Positions 25,175 to 33,681 of a DNA stretch of 64,000 bases are shown piece by piece. A program made the translations under genes and the position numbers. Under the pieces are notes generated by a model, which saw nothing but the letters and a program-made list of their open reading frames with translations, was not told the origin of the DNA and made no database searches. Within the stretch, counting starts at the first letter, position 1, and every line of letters starts with the position of its first letter. Source of the stretch: Janibacter sp. CX7 (GTDB lineage Bacteria > Actinomycetota > Actinomycetes > Actinomycetales > Dermatophilaceae); NCBI RefSeq assembly GCF_024362365.1, contig NZ_CP101464.1, positions 2,852,001 to 2,916,000 on the forward strand. The letters are read 5' to 3'.

Positions 25175-25180
25175 AGTCTA
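25175..25180 (-). promoter_or_regulatory. Probable -10 element (TAGACT) for leaderless pyrE
   Basis: TAGACT on the minus strand ends 6 bp before the GTG start at 25168. Confidence 0.5.
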
Positions 25181-25262
25181 TGGACTACGTTGGCGCCAGC
25201 GTCGCGTGCCGGTGGCAGACCGTGCCAAGCATGGAGGCGCCGCACCCGAAGGAGGACGCGCG

Positions 25263-25748
25263 ATGCGCGCACCCCACCCTTCGCCCTCGCATGACTGAGG
25301 GCGAGCACATCCGGATCATCGCCTGGGCACACGAGCTGCGGGCGGTCCACCGCCGCCTCCGCGAGGCCCTCGAGCTCGTGCGCACGGCCGGGACCGACCC
25401 CGCCGCCGCCCGTGACCTGCTGCTGTACTGCCGCGGGTTCTGCACGGCCCTCACCCGCCATCACGAAGGGGAGGACCGTCACCTCTTCCCCGCGGTCGCC
25501 GCCGCGCACCCCGAGCTCGCCGAGACGCTGCGCAAGCTCACCCAGGACCACTCGATGATGAGTCACCTCATCGGCGGGCTCGAGGCGGCGCTCGACCGCG
25601 ACGCCCACCCGACGTGGTGCGCTCGCACGTCGAGGGGCTCGGCGCGATCATGGAGTCGCACTTCCGCTTCGAGGAGCGGGCGCTGCTCGAGGTCCTCGAG
25701 ACGCTCGACCTCCCGACCGACCCCGCCGCCGTCCTCGGCCCCCTCTGA
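25263..25748 (+). pseudogene. Hemerythrin HHE-domain protein with two compensating frameshifts
   Basis: The middle of the gene (25291-25610) encodes a hemerythrin helix bundle with metal-ligand His/Glu patterns (WAHELRAVHRRL, CTALTRHHEGEDRHLF, LTQDHSMMSHL). The C-terminal helix (VVRSHVEGLGAIMESHFRFE) and a natural stop at 25748 lie in another frame, joined by a one-base loss near 25609-25616. That second frame is also the frame of ATG 25263, which has an ideal AAGGAGGA site 6 bp upstream; there a one-base gain near 25296 would restore the reading. An intact ancestor would have about 161 residues. Alternatively translation starts at ATG 25291 and only the 3' shift is real, or both are sequencing errors. 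Confidence 0.72.
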
Positions 25749-25811
25749 ACTCTGCACAACCCTAGGGTTCTGCGAAGTTCAGAACGCAAAACCCTAGGGT
25801 TTTGCAGGGTT
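25748..25811. terminator. CCCTAGGG hairpin pair 3
   Basis: Copies at 25748-25779 and about 25782-25811, between the hemerythrin gene and the convergent SDR gene. Both keep CCCTAGGG with flanking GCA../..TGC arms, but their outer arms are degraded compared with the other pairs. Confidence 0.72.
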
Positions 25812-25851
25812 GGGCTGGGCCCCGTCACTGCGGTCTCCGGCGAAGGGGAGG

Positions 25852-26622
25852 TCAGTCCGGCTTGCGGTGCAGCGCCGTGATGCGCGGGTTGCGCACGATG
25901 GCGCGCGGCAGGTGGCGGGCCACGGCGACGATCGCCTTGTACTGCGCGCTGGGCACAGAGACGACCCGTCCGCGCTCGGAGTCGGCGAGGGCCTGGCGCA
26001 CGAGGTCGCCGGCGTCGAGCCAGAAGGGCCCCGACCGCTCGCCCTTGTCGATGCCCGCCCGCTCGTGGAACTCGGTGCGCACGTAGCCCGGCAGCAGCGC
26101 CATGACCTGCACCCCGGTGCCGGCGAGCTGCCCGGAGAGGGACTCGGTGAAGGTCGTGACATAGGACTTCGCCGCGGCATAGGTGCCGCTCGCGCTCAGG
26201 CCGGCGACCGACGAGACGTTGATGATCCGCCCGCTCCCCCGCCCAACCATCGCGGTCGCCGCCTCGTGGCTGAGGACGAGCACGGCGCGCACGAGCACGT
26301 CGAGCAGCTGCTCCTCGGCCTCGACGGCGCTGTCGACGAAGCGCGAGTTGAGCGAATACCCGGCGTTGTTGACGAGCAGGTCGACCGGTCGCGACGCGTC
26401 ACGCAGCCGCTCGGCGACCCGCTCGAGCTGCGCCCGGTCGGACAGGTCGGCCGGCAGGATGTCGACGGCCACACCGTGCCGTCCCGAGAGCTCGCCGGCC
26501 ACCGCCGCGAGCCGGGCCTCGTCTCGGGCGACGAGGACGAGGTCGGCCCCCTGCGCCGCGAGCTGCTCGGCGAACTCGCGCCCGATGCCGGCGGTCGCGC
26601 CGGTGACCAGTGCCGTGCTCAT
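25852..26622 (-). CDS. Short-chain dehydrogenase/reductase
   Basis: A 256-residue classical-type SDR. The cofactor loop TGATAGIGREFA and the NNAGYS motif are intact, and the catalytic Ser-Tyr-Lys appear as INVSSVAGLSASGTYAAAKSY. It resembles the DltE/YqjQ-type SDRs of unknown substrate. The gene overlaps the dienelactone hydrolase-like gene by 4 bp, so they are an operon. Confidence 0.9.
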   Translation of the reverse strand: MSTALVTGATAGIGREFAEQLAAQGADLVLVARDEARLAAVAGELSGRHGVAVDILPADLSDRAQLERVAERLRDASRPVDLLVNNAGYSLNSRFVDSAVEAEEQLLDVLVRAVLVLSHEAATAMVGRGSGRIINVSSVAGLSASGTYAAAKSYVTTFTESLSGQLAGTGVQVMALLPGYVRTEFHERAGIDKGERSGPFWLDAGDLVRQALADSERGRVVSVPSAQYKAIVAVARHLPRAIVRNPRITALHRKPD

Positions 26623-27365
26623 GCGACCAGGGTCCGGTCGAAGAGCTCGCGCAGCTCGCGCCAGTGCCGGTCCTCGCCGGCCTGCTGGTGGCTCGCGGTG
26701 TCGGTCATCGTGTAGCCGTGCGGGGCGTCGGGGTAGACGGCGGTCGTCGCGGTGAGCCCGTGCTCGGCGAGCGTGCGGTCGAGCAGCGCGACGCTCTCGG
26801 GCGGCATCGACTGGTCCTTGTCGGCGTGCCCGTAGACGAACTCCGCTGTGGCAGAGGCGAGTCGCAGGTGCGGGCTGTCCGGTTCGTCGGTGGCCAGGCG
26901 CGCACCGTGGAAGCCGCCGCACGCCGCGACGCTCGGCTCGAGGCCGGCGACGCGGGTCGAGAACTTCGCACCCATGCAGTAGCCGGTGACGCCGATCGGC
27001 CCGTCGGTCACGCCGTCGAGCGCCCGCAGCGCCGCCACGTAGTGCGGGGTGTCCCGCTCCATCGCCGGCCCGTCGAGCGCGGCGAGATAGGGCGCGGCGA
27101 CCGCGCCGTAGGCGGCCCGCTCCTCGGGGATCCGCAGGTCGGTGCGGGGTGTCGTCTCCGCGGCCGTGCCGGAGCGGTACATCGTGTTGGGCGCGAGGAC
27201 GATGCAGCCCCACGACGCGATGCGGTCGGCCATCTCCTCGATGCGGGCCCGCAGCCCGAGCGCGTCGATGCACAGCAGGACGCCGGGGTGCGGCTGGTCG
27301 TCGGGCCGGGCGACGACGGCCTCGGCCGTCCCGTCCGCCGCCGGGATCTCGATGAAGGGGCGCAT
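26619..27365 (-). CDS. Dienelactone hydrolase family protein
   Basis: A 248-residue alpha/beta hydrolase. The nucleophile elbow is GYCMGAKFS, with Cys instead of Ser as in dienelactone hydrolases; the Asp (HADKDQSM) and His (DAPHGYT) complete the triad. ATG 27365 is chosen because TAGCGT ends exactly 7 bp upstream. Coupled to an SDR; substrate unknown. Confidence 0.9.
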   Translation of the reverse strand: MRPFIEIPAADGTAEAVVARPDDQPHPGVLLCIDALGLRARIEEMADRIASWGCIVLAPNTMYRSGTAAETTPRTDLRIPEERAAYGAVAAPYLAALDGPAMERDTPHYVAALRALDGVTDGPIGVTGYCMGAKFSTRVAGLEPSVAACGGFHGARLATDEPDSPHLRLASATAEFVYGHADKDQSMPPESVALLDRTLAEHGLTATTAVYPDAPHGYTMTDTASHQQAGEDRHWRELRELFDRTLVA

Positions 27366-27372
27366 GCTCCGC

Positions 27373-27378
27373 ACGCTA
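27373..27378 (-). promoter_or_regulatory. Probable -10 element (TAGCGT), leaderless hydrolase gene
   Basis: TAGCGT on the minus strand ends 7 bp before ATG 27365. Confidence 0.55.
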
Positions 27379-27435
27379 ACGACCCCCCTTCGCCGTGGCC
27401 AGCCCCACCCCGATCGCAGGACGAAGGGGGCCGGC

Positions 27436-27906
27436 TCAGCGCGCCTCGGCCGTCGCCTTGAGCGCGGCGAGCCCCTTGTCGAAGTCCTTGCCGATGGCCT
27501 TGTCGAAGAAGAGTCGGCCCATGAGGCTCATCACCGCACCGCGGCGACCGGTCATCGTCCACGAGACGTCGGTGCCACCGCCGGTCCCCGCACCGCCGCT
27601 CGGCACGAGGTCGAAGCGCGTGACGTTGGAGGCCTTGAAGGGCTTGAGGAAGTCGAGGTCCAGCACCACCGCGGCGGGGTCCGACGAGGTGATGCGCATC
27701 CTCCCTTCGCCGGCCTGCTTGTTGCCCGCCCACTCATAGGTGGCGCCGACACCGCGCTCCGGGCCGGAGTAGGTGCGCCGCAGGTCGGGGTCGACGCCCT
27801 CCCACGGCGACCAGTGCACCCACTCGCGGAAGTCGTCGAGGAGAGCGCGCACGGTCTCCGGGTCGGCGTCGACGTGCGTCGACCGGGACAGCTCGAAGTC
27901 GGCCAT
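27436..27906 (-). CDS. SRPBCC (START-like) family protein
   Basis: A 156-residue SRPBCC-fold protein: it begins FELSRSTHVDADPETVRALL, the usual first strand and helix, and ends with the long amphipathic helix FFDKAIGKDFDKGLAALKAT that closes the lipid-binding cavity. Ligand and role unknown. CAGGAT 7 bp before the ATG may be a leaderless -10. Confidence 0.85.
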   Translation of the reverse strand: MADFELSRSTHVDADPETVRALLDDFREWVHWSPWEGVDPDLRRTYSGPERGVGATYEWAGNKQAGEGRMRITSSDPAAVVLDLDFLKPFKASNVTRFDLVPSGGAGTGGGTDVSWTMTGRRGAVMSLMGRLFFDKAIGKDFDKGLAALKATAEAR

Positions 27907-27933
27907 GGGTCAGATCCTGTCACCACCCATGGC

Positions 27934-27939
27934 TAGGGT
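27934..27939 (+). promoter_or_regulatory. Probable -10 element (TAGGGT) for leaderless exonuclease III gene
   Basis: TAGGGT ends 7 bp before GTG 27947, with no ribosome site in between. Confidence 0.6.
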
Positions 27940-27946
27940 GGCGCCC

Positions 27947-28780
27947 GTGCGTATCGCGACCTGGAACGTCAACTCCATCCGCTCCCGCGTCGACCGCGTC
28001 GAGGCCTGGCTGCAGCGCAGCGATGTCGACGTGCTCGCCATCCAGGAGACGAAGGCGAAGGAGGAGCAGTTCCCCTTCGACCGCTTCCGCGACCTCGGCT
28101 ACGAGGTGGCCCACCACGGCATCAACCAGTGGAACGGCGTGGCGATCCTCTCCCGGGTCGGGCTCGAGGACGTGGCGATCGGCTTCGACGGCGACCCCGG
28201 CTTCGGCGATCCGGTGGCCCCCGAGGCACGCTCGATCGGCGCGACCTGTGGCGGCGTGCGGGTCTGGTCCCTCTACGTGCCCAACGGCCGCACCCTCGAC
28301 GACCCGCACATGGCCTACAAGCTCGAGTGGCTGGCCCGGCTGCGTGACCGCGCCGTCGAGTGGGCCGCCGACGGCACCCCCGTCGCCCTCTGCGGCGACT
28401 GGAACGTCGCGCCCCAGGACGAGGACGTGTGGTCGATGGAGTACTTCGCCGACAAGACCCACGTCTCCCCGCCGGAGCGGGCCGCCTTCCACGCCTTCCT
28501 CGACGCGGGCTTCACCGACGTCGTGCGCCCGCACGCCCCCGGCCCCGGCACCTACACCTACTGGGACTACCAGCAGCTCGCCTTCCCCAAGCGCCGCGGC
28601 ATGCGCATCGACTTCGTCCTCGGGTCGGCGTCCTTCGCCGAGCGGGTGAGCGGCGCGGCGATCGACCGCGAGGAGCGCAAGGGCAAGGGCGCGAGCGACC
28701 ACGCGCCGGTCATCGTCGGTCTCGACGGTGACGACGGCGCGGCCGTGGACAAGCCGGTCGAAGGGGGCCCCGCCCGGTGA
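27947..28780 (+). CDS. xth: Exodeoxyribonuclease III / AP endonuclease
   Basis: A 277-residue exonuclease III-family DNA repair nuclease. All signature blocks are present: IATWNVNSIRSR, AIQETKAKE, SLYVPNGR, CGDWNVAPQDEDVW and GASDHAPVI with the catalytic His. It cuts abasic sites and trims 3' ends in base-excision repair. GTG 27947 is chosen over an upstream in-frame ATG (27929) because TAGGGT ends 7 bp upstream and the conserved fold begins at RIATW. It overlaps the next gene by 4 bp. Confidence 0.92.
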   Translation: MRIATWNVNSIRSRVDRVEAWLQRSDVDVLAIQETKAKEEQFPFDRFRDLGYEVAHHGINQWNGVAILSRVGLEDVAIGFDGDPGFGDPVAPEARSIGATCGGVRVWSLYVPNGRTLDDPHMAYKLEWLARLRDRAVEWAADGTPVALCGDWNVAPQDEDVWSMEYFADKTHVSPPERAAFHAFLDAGFTDVVRPHAPGPGTYTYWDYQQLAFPKRRGMRIDFVLGSASFAERVSGAAIDREERKGKGASDHAPVIVGLDGDDGAAVDKPVEGGPAR

Positions 28781-29658
28781 GTGCCGACCCGCGCCTGAGC
28801 ACGGTCCTCGCCCCGGACGGAGCCCGCATCGCGGTCCGTGAGCACGCGGCTCCTGCCGGCACCGCCGAGGGCCCGACCCTCGTCCTCGCCCACGGCTGGT
28901 GCCTCGCCGCCGAGACCTGGGACCGGGTCGTCGCGGAGCTGCAGGCCCGGCGCCCGCACCTGCGGGTCATCACCTACGACCAACCCGGGCACGGGCTCTC
29001 CACGCCCGGCCACGACCGGCAGGTCAGCCTGCTCGACCTCGGCGCCACCCTGCGCGAGGTCATCGCCGAGACGGCTCCCGAGGGTGATGTCGTCCTCGGA
29101 GGTCACTCGATGGGCGGCATGACCGTCATGGCGCTCGCACAGGTCGCGCCCGAGCTCTTCGCCGAGCGGGTGCGCGGCGCCGCGCTCGTCGGCACGGCCT
29201 CGTGGCTCGGCACTCGGCGCCCGATCCCCGGCGAGGGCATCGCCATGGCCGTGCTCGGCCGTCTCCCCGCGGGCACCCGCGGCCTGCCGACGACCCCGCG
29301 CCTCACCGCGGCCAACCTCTTCGGCACCGACCCCGACCCGCAGGCCGTGCGCGCGACCGGTCGGCTGACGAGCCGCACCCGGGCAAATGTCGTCGCCGAC
29401 TGGCACCGCGCGATCGGTGAGCTCGACTTCCGCGACCACCTCGCCCCCTTCGCCGGGGTCCGCACGGTCGTGCTCACCGGCGCCCGCGACCGGCTGACGC
29501 CCGTCTCCGCAGGTCGGCGGCTGGCCGCGGGGATCCCCGGTGCCGACTTCTGGTCGGTGCCCCGGGTCGGCCACATGATCACCTACGAGGCGCCGCGGCT
29601 CGTCGCCGACAAGATCGAGCTACTCCTCGACGCCCCAGCTGCGAGCGATCGAGCCTGA
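28777..29658 (+). CDS. Alpha/beta-fold hydrolase
   Basis: A 293-residue alpha/beta hydrolase with the oxyanion region LAHGWCLAAETW, the nucleophile elbow GGHSMGGMT, an Asp (TGARDRLTP) and the catalytic His (VGHMITYEAP). Substrate unknown. GTG start overlaps the exonuclease III stop. Its 3' end overlaps the convergent MFS gene by 39 bp, an unusually tight convergent overlap. Confidence 0.87.
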   Translation: MSADPRLSTVLAPDGARIAVREHAAPAGTAEGPTLVLAHGWCLAAETWDRVVAELQARRPHLRVITYDQPGHGLSTPGHDRQVSLLDLGATLREVIAETAPEGDVVLGGHSMGGMTVMALAQVAPELFAERVRGAALVGTASWLGTRRPIPGEGIAMAVLGRLPAGTRGLPTTPRLTAANLFGTDPDPQAVRATGRLTSRTRANVVADWHRAIGELDFRDHLAPFAGVRTVVLTGARDRLTPVSAGRRLAAGIPGADFWSVPRVGHMITYEAPRLVADKIELLLDAPAASDRA

Positions 29659-31329
29659 GCCCTCGCGGCGCCGCACGCCCAGGCAGACCAGGGCGAGCAG
29701 CGCGCCGAGCGCGGCGGAGCCCGCTGCGCCGATGAAGACGGTGTGCACCTGCAGCAGCGCCGCGTCGAGCAGCGCCTGCGCGTCGGTCTGCTGCTCGCGC
29801 GGCAGGGCGTCGACCGCCTCGTAGTAGCGGTGCAGGCCGACCCCGGTGAGCAGGGCGAGGCCGACGACCATCCCCACCATCCGGCTGACGACGACGAGGC
29901 TGCTCGCCGTGCCGTGCGCGTGCTGCGGGGCGTCGGCGAGCGCGGCGTCGTTGACCGGCGCGAGCGCCATGCCCAGGCCGAAGCCGACGACCGCGAGCGT
30001 CACCGTCGCGGAGACCTGGGCGAGCGAGTCGTGCCCCCAGCCAGACATGACGAGCAGACCGACGGCGGCCAGGGCCAGCCCGACGCCGGCGGACAGGCCG
30101 TCGCCGACCCACCGCAGCACCCATCCGCCGACGAGCGCCCCGACGGGCACGGCGACGAGGAACTTCACCAGCTCCATCGCCGCGTCGGTCTGCGTCCCGT
30201 CGGTCGTCAGCCGGGAGAAGAGCGGGACGTCGACGACGACCGCGACGAGCGCGACGCCGACGAGCAGCGAGATCGCCAGTGCCCAGCCGGTGCGGCCGCG
30301 CACCGTGCCGCGCGGCACGAGCGGCGAGGGCGCGGTGCGGTGGCGCCAGACGTAGAGCAGCAGCGCGACGACGGCCACGGGCAGCAGGGCGTAGCCGAGC
30401 GGCCCGACGACCTCGCTCTCGGGATCGGCGGAGCTGAAGGTCAGCACGACGCAGCCCAGGGCGGTGCCGAGCAGGAGCGCGCCGGGCAGGTCGCTCTCGC
30501 GCAGCGGCGGCCACCAGCTGCGCACCGTGAGCACCCCGACGAGCAGCGCGAGCGCGAGGGTCACGAGCCCGATGGGCGTGGCCAGCCGGCTGTCCCCGGC
30601 GAAGGGGACGAAGGGCAGCCCGAGGTAGACGTCGGTCGCCAGCGCCCGCGGCGCGGCGAGGGTGAGCCAGAGCAGGCCGACCGTGACGACCCCCAGCCCC
30701 GTGGTCACCAGCCGAGGACGAAGGGGGCGAGTCTCCCCCTTCGCGCTGCGGGTCACAGCCGCGATGGCCACCCACAGCAGCACGCCGAGCACGACGTTGA
30801 GCCAGAAGATCGCCCGCCAGTCGGCGACGAGCAGGACCGCCGCGCCGAGGAGCGGGCCGAGCACCGAGCCGAGCTCCTGGACCGCGCCGACGACACCGAG
30901 CGGCATCCCCCTTCGTCCCGGCGGCCACAGGTCGGCGACGAGGGCGAGCGTGGCGGGCACGAGCCCGCCGCCGCCGACGCCCTGGACGATGCGGCCGGCG
31001 ACGAGGATGTCGAGGTCGACGGCCAGGGCGGTGATGCCCGAGCCGACGACGAAGACGACGAGGCAGCCGAGGAGGATGCGCGACCGGGAGACGAGGTCGG
31101 CGAGTCGGCCGATGAGCGGCAGGACCGCGATGTAGCCGAGCAGGAAGCCGGAGATGATCGGCGCTGCACGCTGGAGGTTGTCCAGGCCCAGGCCGACGCC
31201 GCTCATCATGTCGGTGAGCGCGAGCACGACGACATAGGTGTCGGCCGCGGCGAGCGCGACCGCGGTGGAGGCGAGGGCGAGCAGGACCCGCGGGTTGGTG
31301 CGGGCGGCGGTGGTGACGGGCGTCGTCAC
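29620..31329 (-). CDS. MFS transporter (DHA2-type, P55-like) paired with a LprG-like lipoprotein
   Basis: A 569-residue transporter with about 14 predicted helices. The MFS motif A region LIGRLADLVSRSR and motif C-like GAVQELGSVLGPLLG mark it as a DHA2-type exporter. GTG 31329 lies one base after the stop of the lipoprotein gene, so the two are coupled. This lipoprotein-MFS order is that of mycobacterial lprG-Rv1410c (P55), which moves triacylglycerides and affects drug tolerance and envelope integrity. Homology to that system is inferred from family and gene order. Confidence 0.88.
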   Translation of the reverse strand: MTTPVTTAARTNPRVLLALASTAVALAAADTYVVVLALTDMMSGVGLGLDNLQRAAPIISGFLLGYIAVLPLIGRLADLVSRSRILLGCLVVFVVGSGITALAVDLDILVAGRIVQGVGGGGLVPATLALVADLWPPGRRGMPLGVVGAVQELGSVLGPLLGAAVLLVADWRAIFWLNVVLGVLLWVAIAAVTRSAKGETRPLRPRLVTTGLGVVTVGLLWLTLAAPRALATDVYLGLPFVPFAGDSRLATPIGLVTLALALLVGVLTVRSWWPPLRESDLPGALLLGTALGCVVLTFSSADPESEVVGPLGYALLPVAVVALLLYVWRHRTAPSPLVPRGTVRGRTGWALAISLLVGVALVAVVVDVPLFSRLTTDGTQTDAAMELVKFLVAVPVGALVGGWVLRWVGDGLSAGVGLALAAVGLLVMSGWGHDSLAQVSATVTLAVVGFGLGMALAPVNDAALADAPQHAHGTASSLVVVSRMVGMVVGLALLTGVGLHRYYEAVDALPREQQTDAQALLDAALLQVHTVFIGAAGSAALGALLALVCLGVRRREGSGSIARSWGVEE

Positions 31330-31330
31330 G

Positions 31331-32023
31331 TCAGGAGGAGGGCTTGGTGATCTCGACGTCCTTGCCGTAGTCCGAGAGCTCGAGCGTGTAGGTCGTCTCC
31401 GACTCCTTGTAGAAGTCACCGGTGATCTCGACCTGCCGCAGCTCGCCGCTGTCGGGCTCGATGCCGTAGGTGACGTCGAAGTCCTCGCCCCCCTCGGCGA
31501 GCCCGAAGAGCCGTTCGATGTCGGCCTTGGGCACGGTGCCGGTGTACTCCTGCAGCACGGTGTCACCGTCGCGGGTCTTCTCGCCCGCCTTGGCGCCCTC
31601 GGTGTGCTCGAGGATCTGGTCGACACCGCTGCCGGTGCGGAAGAACTCGGCGGGGTTGGGGGCGCCGAGGTCCTTCATGTCCACGGGGTTGAAGTCCTTG
31701 GTGAAGAAGGACATCCACGTCTTGTCGTCGATGGCGATGATCTCGACGCCCGCGGAGGCGCCGTCGATGACGCCGGTGACCTGGCCCTGGAACTTCGGGG
31801 TCGTCGTGTCGACGATGCCCGAGCCGTTGGCCGCCGAGACGCCGTTGCGCCCCTTGGGGATCGCCGAGGACTTCAGGTCGAAGGCCACCGTCCCCGAGTC
31901 GACAAAGGTCGTGCGGGCCGCGTCGAGGGCTTCCTTGGGCGGGGTCGCCTCCTCGAAGGCCGAGCACCCCGCGGTCAGGGTGAGCACGAGGGGCACGGCG
32001 GCAAGGAGGGAGCGTCGTCGCAT
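31331..32023 (-). CDS. LppX/LprAFG-family lipoprotein (LprG-like)
   Basis: A 230-residue secreted lipoprotein. The signal peptide ends in lipobox LTAGC, and the mature part has the LppX_LprAFG layout: AARTTFVDSGTVAFDLKSS at the start, a central TWMSFFTKDF strand and a C-terminal VTYGIEPDSGELRQVEITG pair. The fold carries lipids between membrane and cell surface. ATG 32023 is preferred because TAGGTT ends 7 bp upstream; a TTG at 32032 is also open. Cotranscribed with the MFS gene. Confidence 0.87.
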   Translation of the reverse strand: MRRRSLLAAVPLVLTLTAGCSAFEEATPPKEALDAARTTFVDSGTVAFDLKSSAIPKGRNGVSAANGSGIVDTTTPKFQGQVTGVIDGASAGVEIIAIDDKTWMSFFTKDFNPVDMKDLGAPNPAEFFRTGSGVDQILEHTEGAKAGEKTRDGDTVLQEYTGTVPKADIERLFGLAEGGEDFDVTYGIEPDSGELRQVEITGDFYKESETTYTLELSDYGKDVEITKPSS

Positions 32024-32030
32024 GGCCGCC

Positions 32031-32036
32031 AACCTA
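32031..32036 (-). promoter_or_regulatory. Probable -10 element (TAGGTT) for the lipoprotein/MFS operon
   Basis: TAGGTT on the minus strand ends 7 bp before ATG 32023, consistent with a leaderless message. Confidence 0.5.
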
Positions 32037-32098
32037 ACCGCTGGGTGGCCGTCGATCGAGCATCAGGAGGGATGGGTCACGTGGACGAGAGGCGTCCG

Positions 32099-32515
32099 TC
32101 AGTCGCGTTCGTTGTTCATGTAGGCGATCCACGCGAGGACTGCCCCGAGGAGCAGGCCACAGCCGGCGATCGTGGTCCACGGCCCGGCCCCGAGAGCAAC
32201 GGCGATCACATAGCTGGCGACGACGCCGACCACGGTGACCGCCCACGCCGTGAGCGCCTTCTGCCGCATGACGATGCCGGACACATAGTCGCGCCACGGC
32301 ATCTGTCGTCGCCGCTCCAGGCGCTGCCAGACCACCAGCGCAGCGAGCGCGATGAGGACCAGCAGCACCGCGCTCGTCACCCGGGGACCCAGTCCGGCAA
32401 GGCGGAAGAGCAGGGCGGCCGCGACCGTCAGCCCCCAGTGCGCACGACTGATGTCGTCGGTGAGCAGCTCGTCGAGGTCGTCTCGGTGACGGACGTCCAT
32501 GAGTGGCAGGGGCAC
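32099..32515 (-). CDS. Small integral membrane protein, unknown
   Basis: A 138-residue protein I do not recognise. Four hydrophobic segments can be seen (residues about 26-41, 46-63, 88-109 and 113-131), with a basic loop RLERRRQMPWRDYV after the second. The acidic N-terminus (DDLDELLTDD) is cytosolic by the positive-inside rule. It starts 9 bp from the end of the FAD monooxygenase gene and may be cotranscribed. No catalytic motif is visible. Confidence 0.7.
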   Translation of the reverse strand: MPLPLMDVRHRDDLDELLTDDISRAHWGLTVAAALLFRLAGLGPRVTSAVLLVLIALAALVVWQRLERRRQMPWRDYVSGIVMRQKALTAWAVTVVGVVASYVIAVALGAGPWTTIAGCGLLLGAVLAWIAYMNNERD

Positions 32516-32524
32516 GGGAGCAGA

Positions 32525-33547
32525 CTACGCAGCGCCGGCCCCCCAGAGCCGGCTCGTCGCCACCCGGAGCGCGGGCAGGGAGGCCGCCCGCAGCACCTGA
32601 CCGCGCAGGTGGCGACGACGGGCGAAGGCGCGGGGCGCTCCCTTCGTCCCGTGGCGGTGGACCGCGTCGGCCAGCGCCACGGCGTCAGCGAGCGCCTCGT
32701 TGGCCCCGCGCCCGAGGTTGGGGCCCATGGCGTGGGCCGCGTCGCCGATGACGACGAGGGCGTCGTCGACCGGGGTCCGCAGCGGCGGGGCGAGCAGGAC
32801 GCGCTGGGCGTCGGCTGCGTCACCGACGGCCGCGAGGACCTCGCCGACACGCCTGTCCCAGTTGGCGAGACGACCGCGGACCAGGGCGACGGCGTCGTCG
32901 CGATCGACCTTGACGCCCCGGTGGTCGCCGCGCACGGCGGCGAACCACGCTGCGCCCTGCGGGCCGGGCGTCACCCCGAAGAGCCCGCCGCGCCCCCACC
33001 ACTCGGTGGCGGTCGTGACGGGTGGGCCCGGCAGGTGACCGCGCAGCGCGATCCAGTCGGTGACGACGGGCGCCGACCCGGCCCACGTGTGCTGGCGCAC
33101 GGCCGAGCGCACGCCGTCGGCGCCGACGACGAGGTCGGCACCGGTGCTGCTGGCCAGGGCCCGAGGGTCGGTGACCAGCTCGGTGAGCCGGGTGACCGAA
33201 GGGGGGATCGCCGCCTCGAGCGCCACCACGAGATCCGGGCGTGGGACGAACCACAGACGCGGCGCACCGTGCCCGGCCGACCGCAGCTCGTGGATCGGCC
33301 GGCCGTCGGAGCGGCGCAGGGCGCCCCGGGTGACCGGCAGGGAGGTCCGGCGGGTCGACTCGCCGACACCGATCGCGTCGAGGGCATCGCGGCCCCCGCG
33401 CCACAGGGCGAGGACGGTGCCGGCGCCGGCCCGCTCGGGCCGTTCCTCGACGAGGGTCACGTGGACCCGGCGGGGGTCGAGGGCGGCGGCGAGGGCCAGA
33501 CCGGCGATGCCGCCACCGACGACGAGGACGTGTTCGCGAGCTCGCAC
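32525..33547 (-). CDS. FAD-dependent monooxygenase (PHBH family)
   Basis: A 340-residue flavoprotein. The FAD motifs are GGGIAGLALAAAL, the DG motif LVVGADGVRSAV and the GD motif VVIGDAAHAMGPNLGRG. GTG 33547 is used because the Rossmann strand follows directly; an upstream ATG in the same frame would add a repeat-derived tail. Substrate unknown; the length is on the short side for aromatic hydroxylases. Confidence 0.87.
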   Translation of the reverse strand: MRAREHVLVVGGGIAGLALAAALDPRRVHVTLVEERPERAGAGTVLALWRGGRDALDAIGVGESTRRTSLPVTRGALRRSDGRPIHELRSAGHGAPRLWFVPRPDLVVALEAAIPPSVTRLTELVTDPRALASSTGADLVVGADGVRSAVRQHTWAGSAPVVTDWIALRGHLPGPPVTTATEWWGRGGLFGVTPGPQGAAWFAAVRGDHRGVKVDRDDAVALVRGRLANWDRRVGEVLAAVGDAADAQRVLLAPPLRTPVDDALVVIGDAAHAMGPNLGRGANEALADAVALADAVHRHGTKGAPRAFARRRHLRGQVLRAASLPALRVATSRLWGAGAA

Positions 33548-33583
33548 GCCCCCAGCCTGCCAGCCGGGCAGCGTCCCCTGCCG

Positions 33584-33673
33584 ACAACCCTGCACAACCC
33601 TAGGGTCTTGCAGGGTTGTGCAGGGTTGCCTTCCCGCAACTGTGCAAGACCCCAGGGTTTTGCACAGTTGCGG
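33584..33673. terminator. CCCTAGGG hairpin pair 4, with covarying arms
   Basis: Copies at 33584-33619 (arms ACCCTGCA/TGCAGGGT) and 33635-33673 (arms ACTGTGCA/TGCACAGT, centre CCCCAGGG). Different arm sequences keep pairing, which supports selection on the hairpin. They lie downstream of clpB and upstream of the monooxygenase gene. Confidence 0.82.
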
Positions 33674-33681
33674 GGGCCGGT

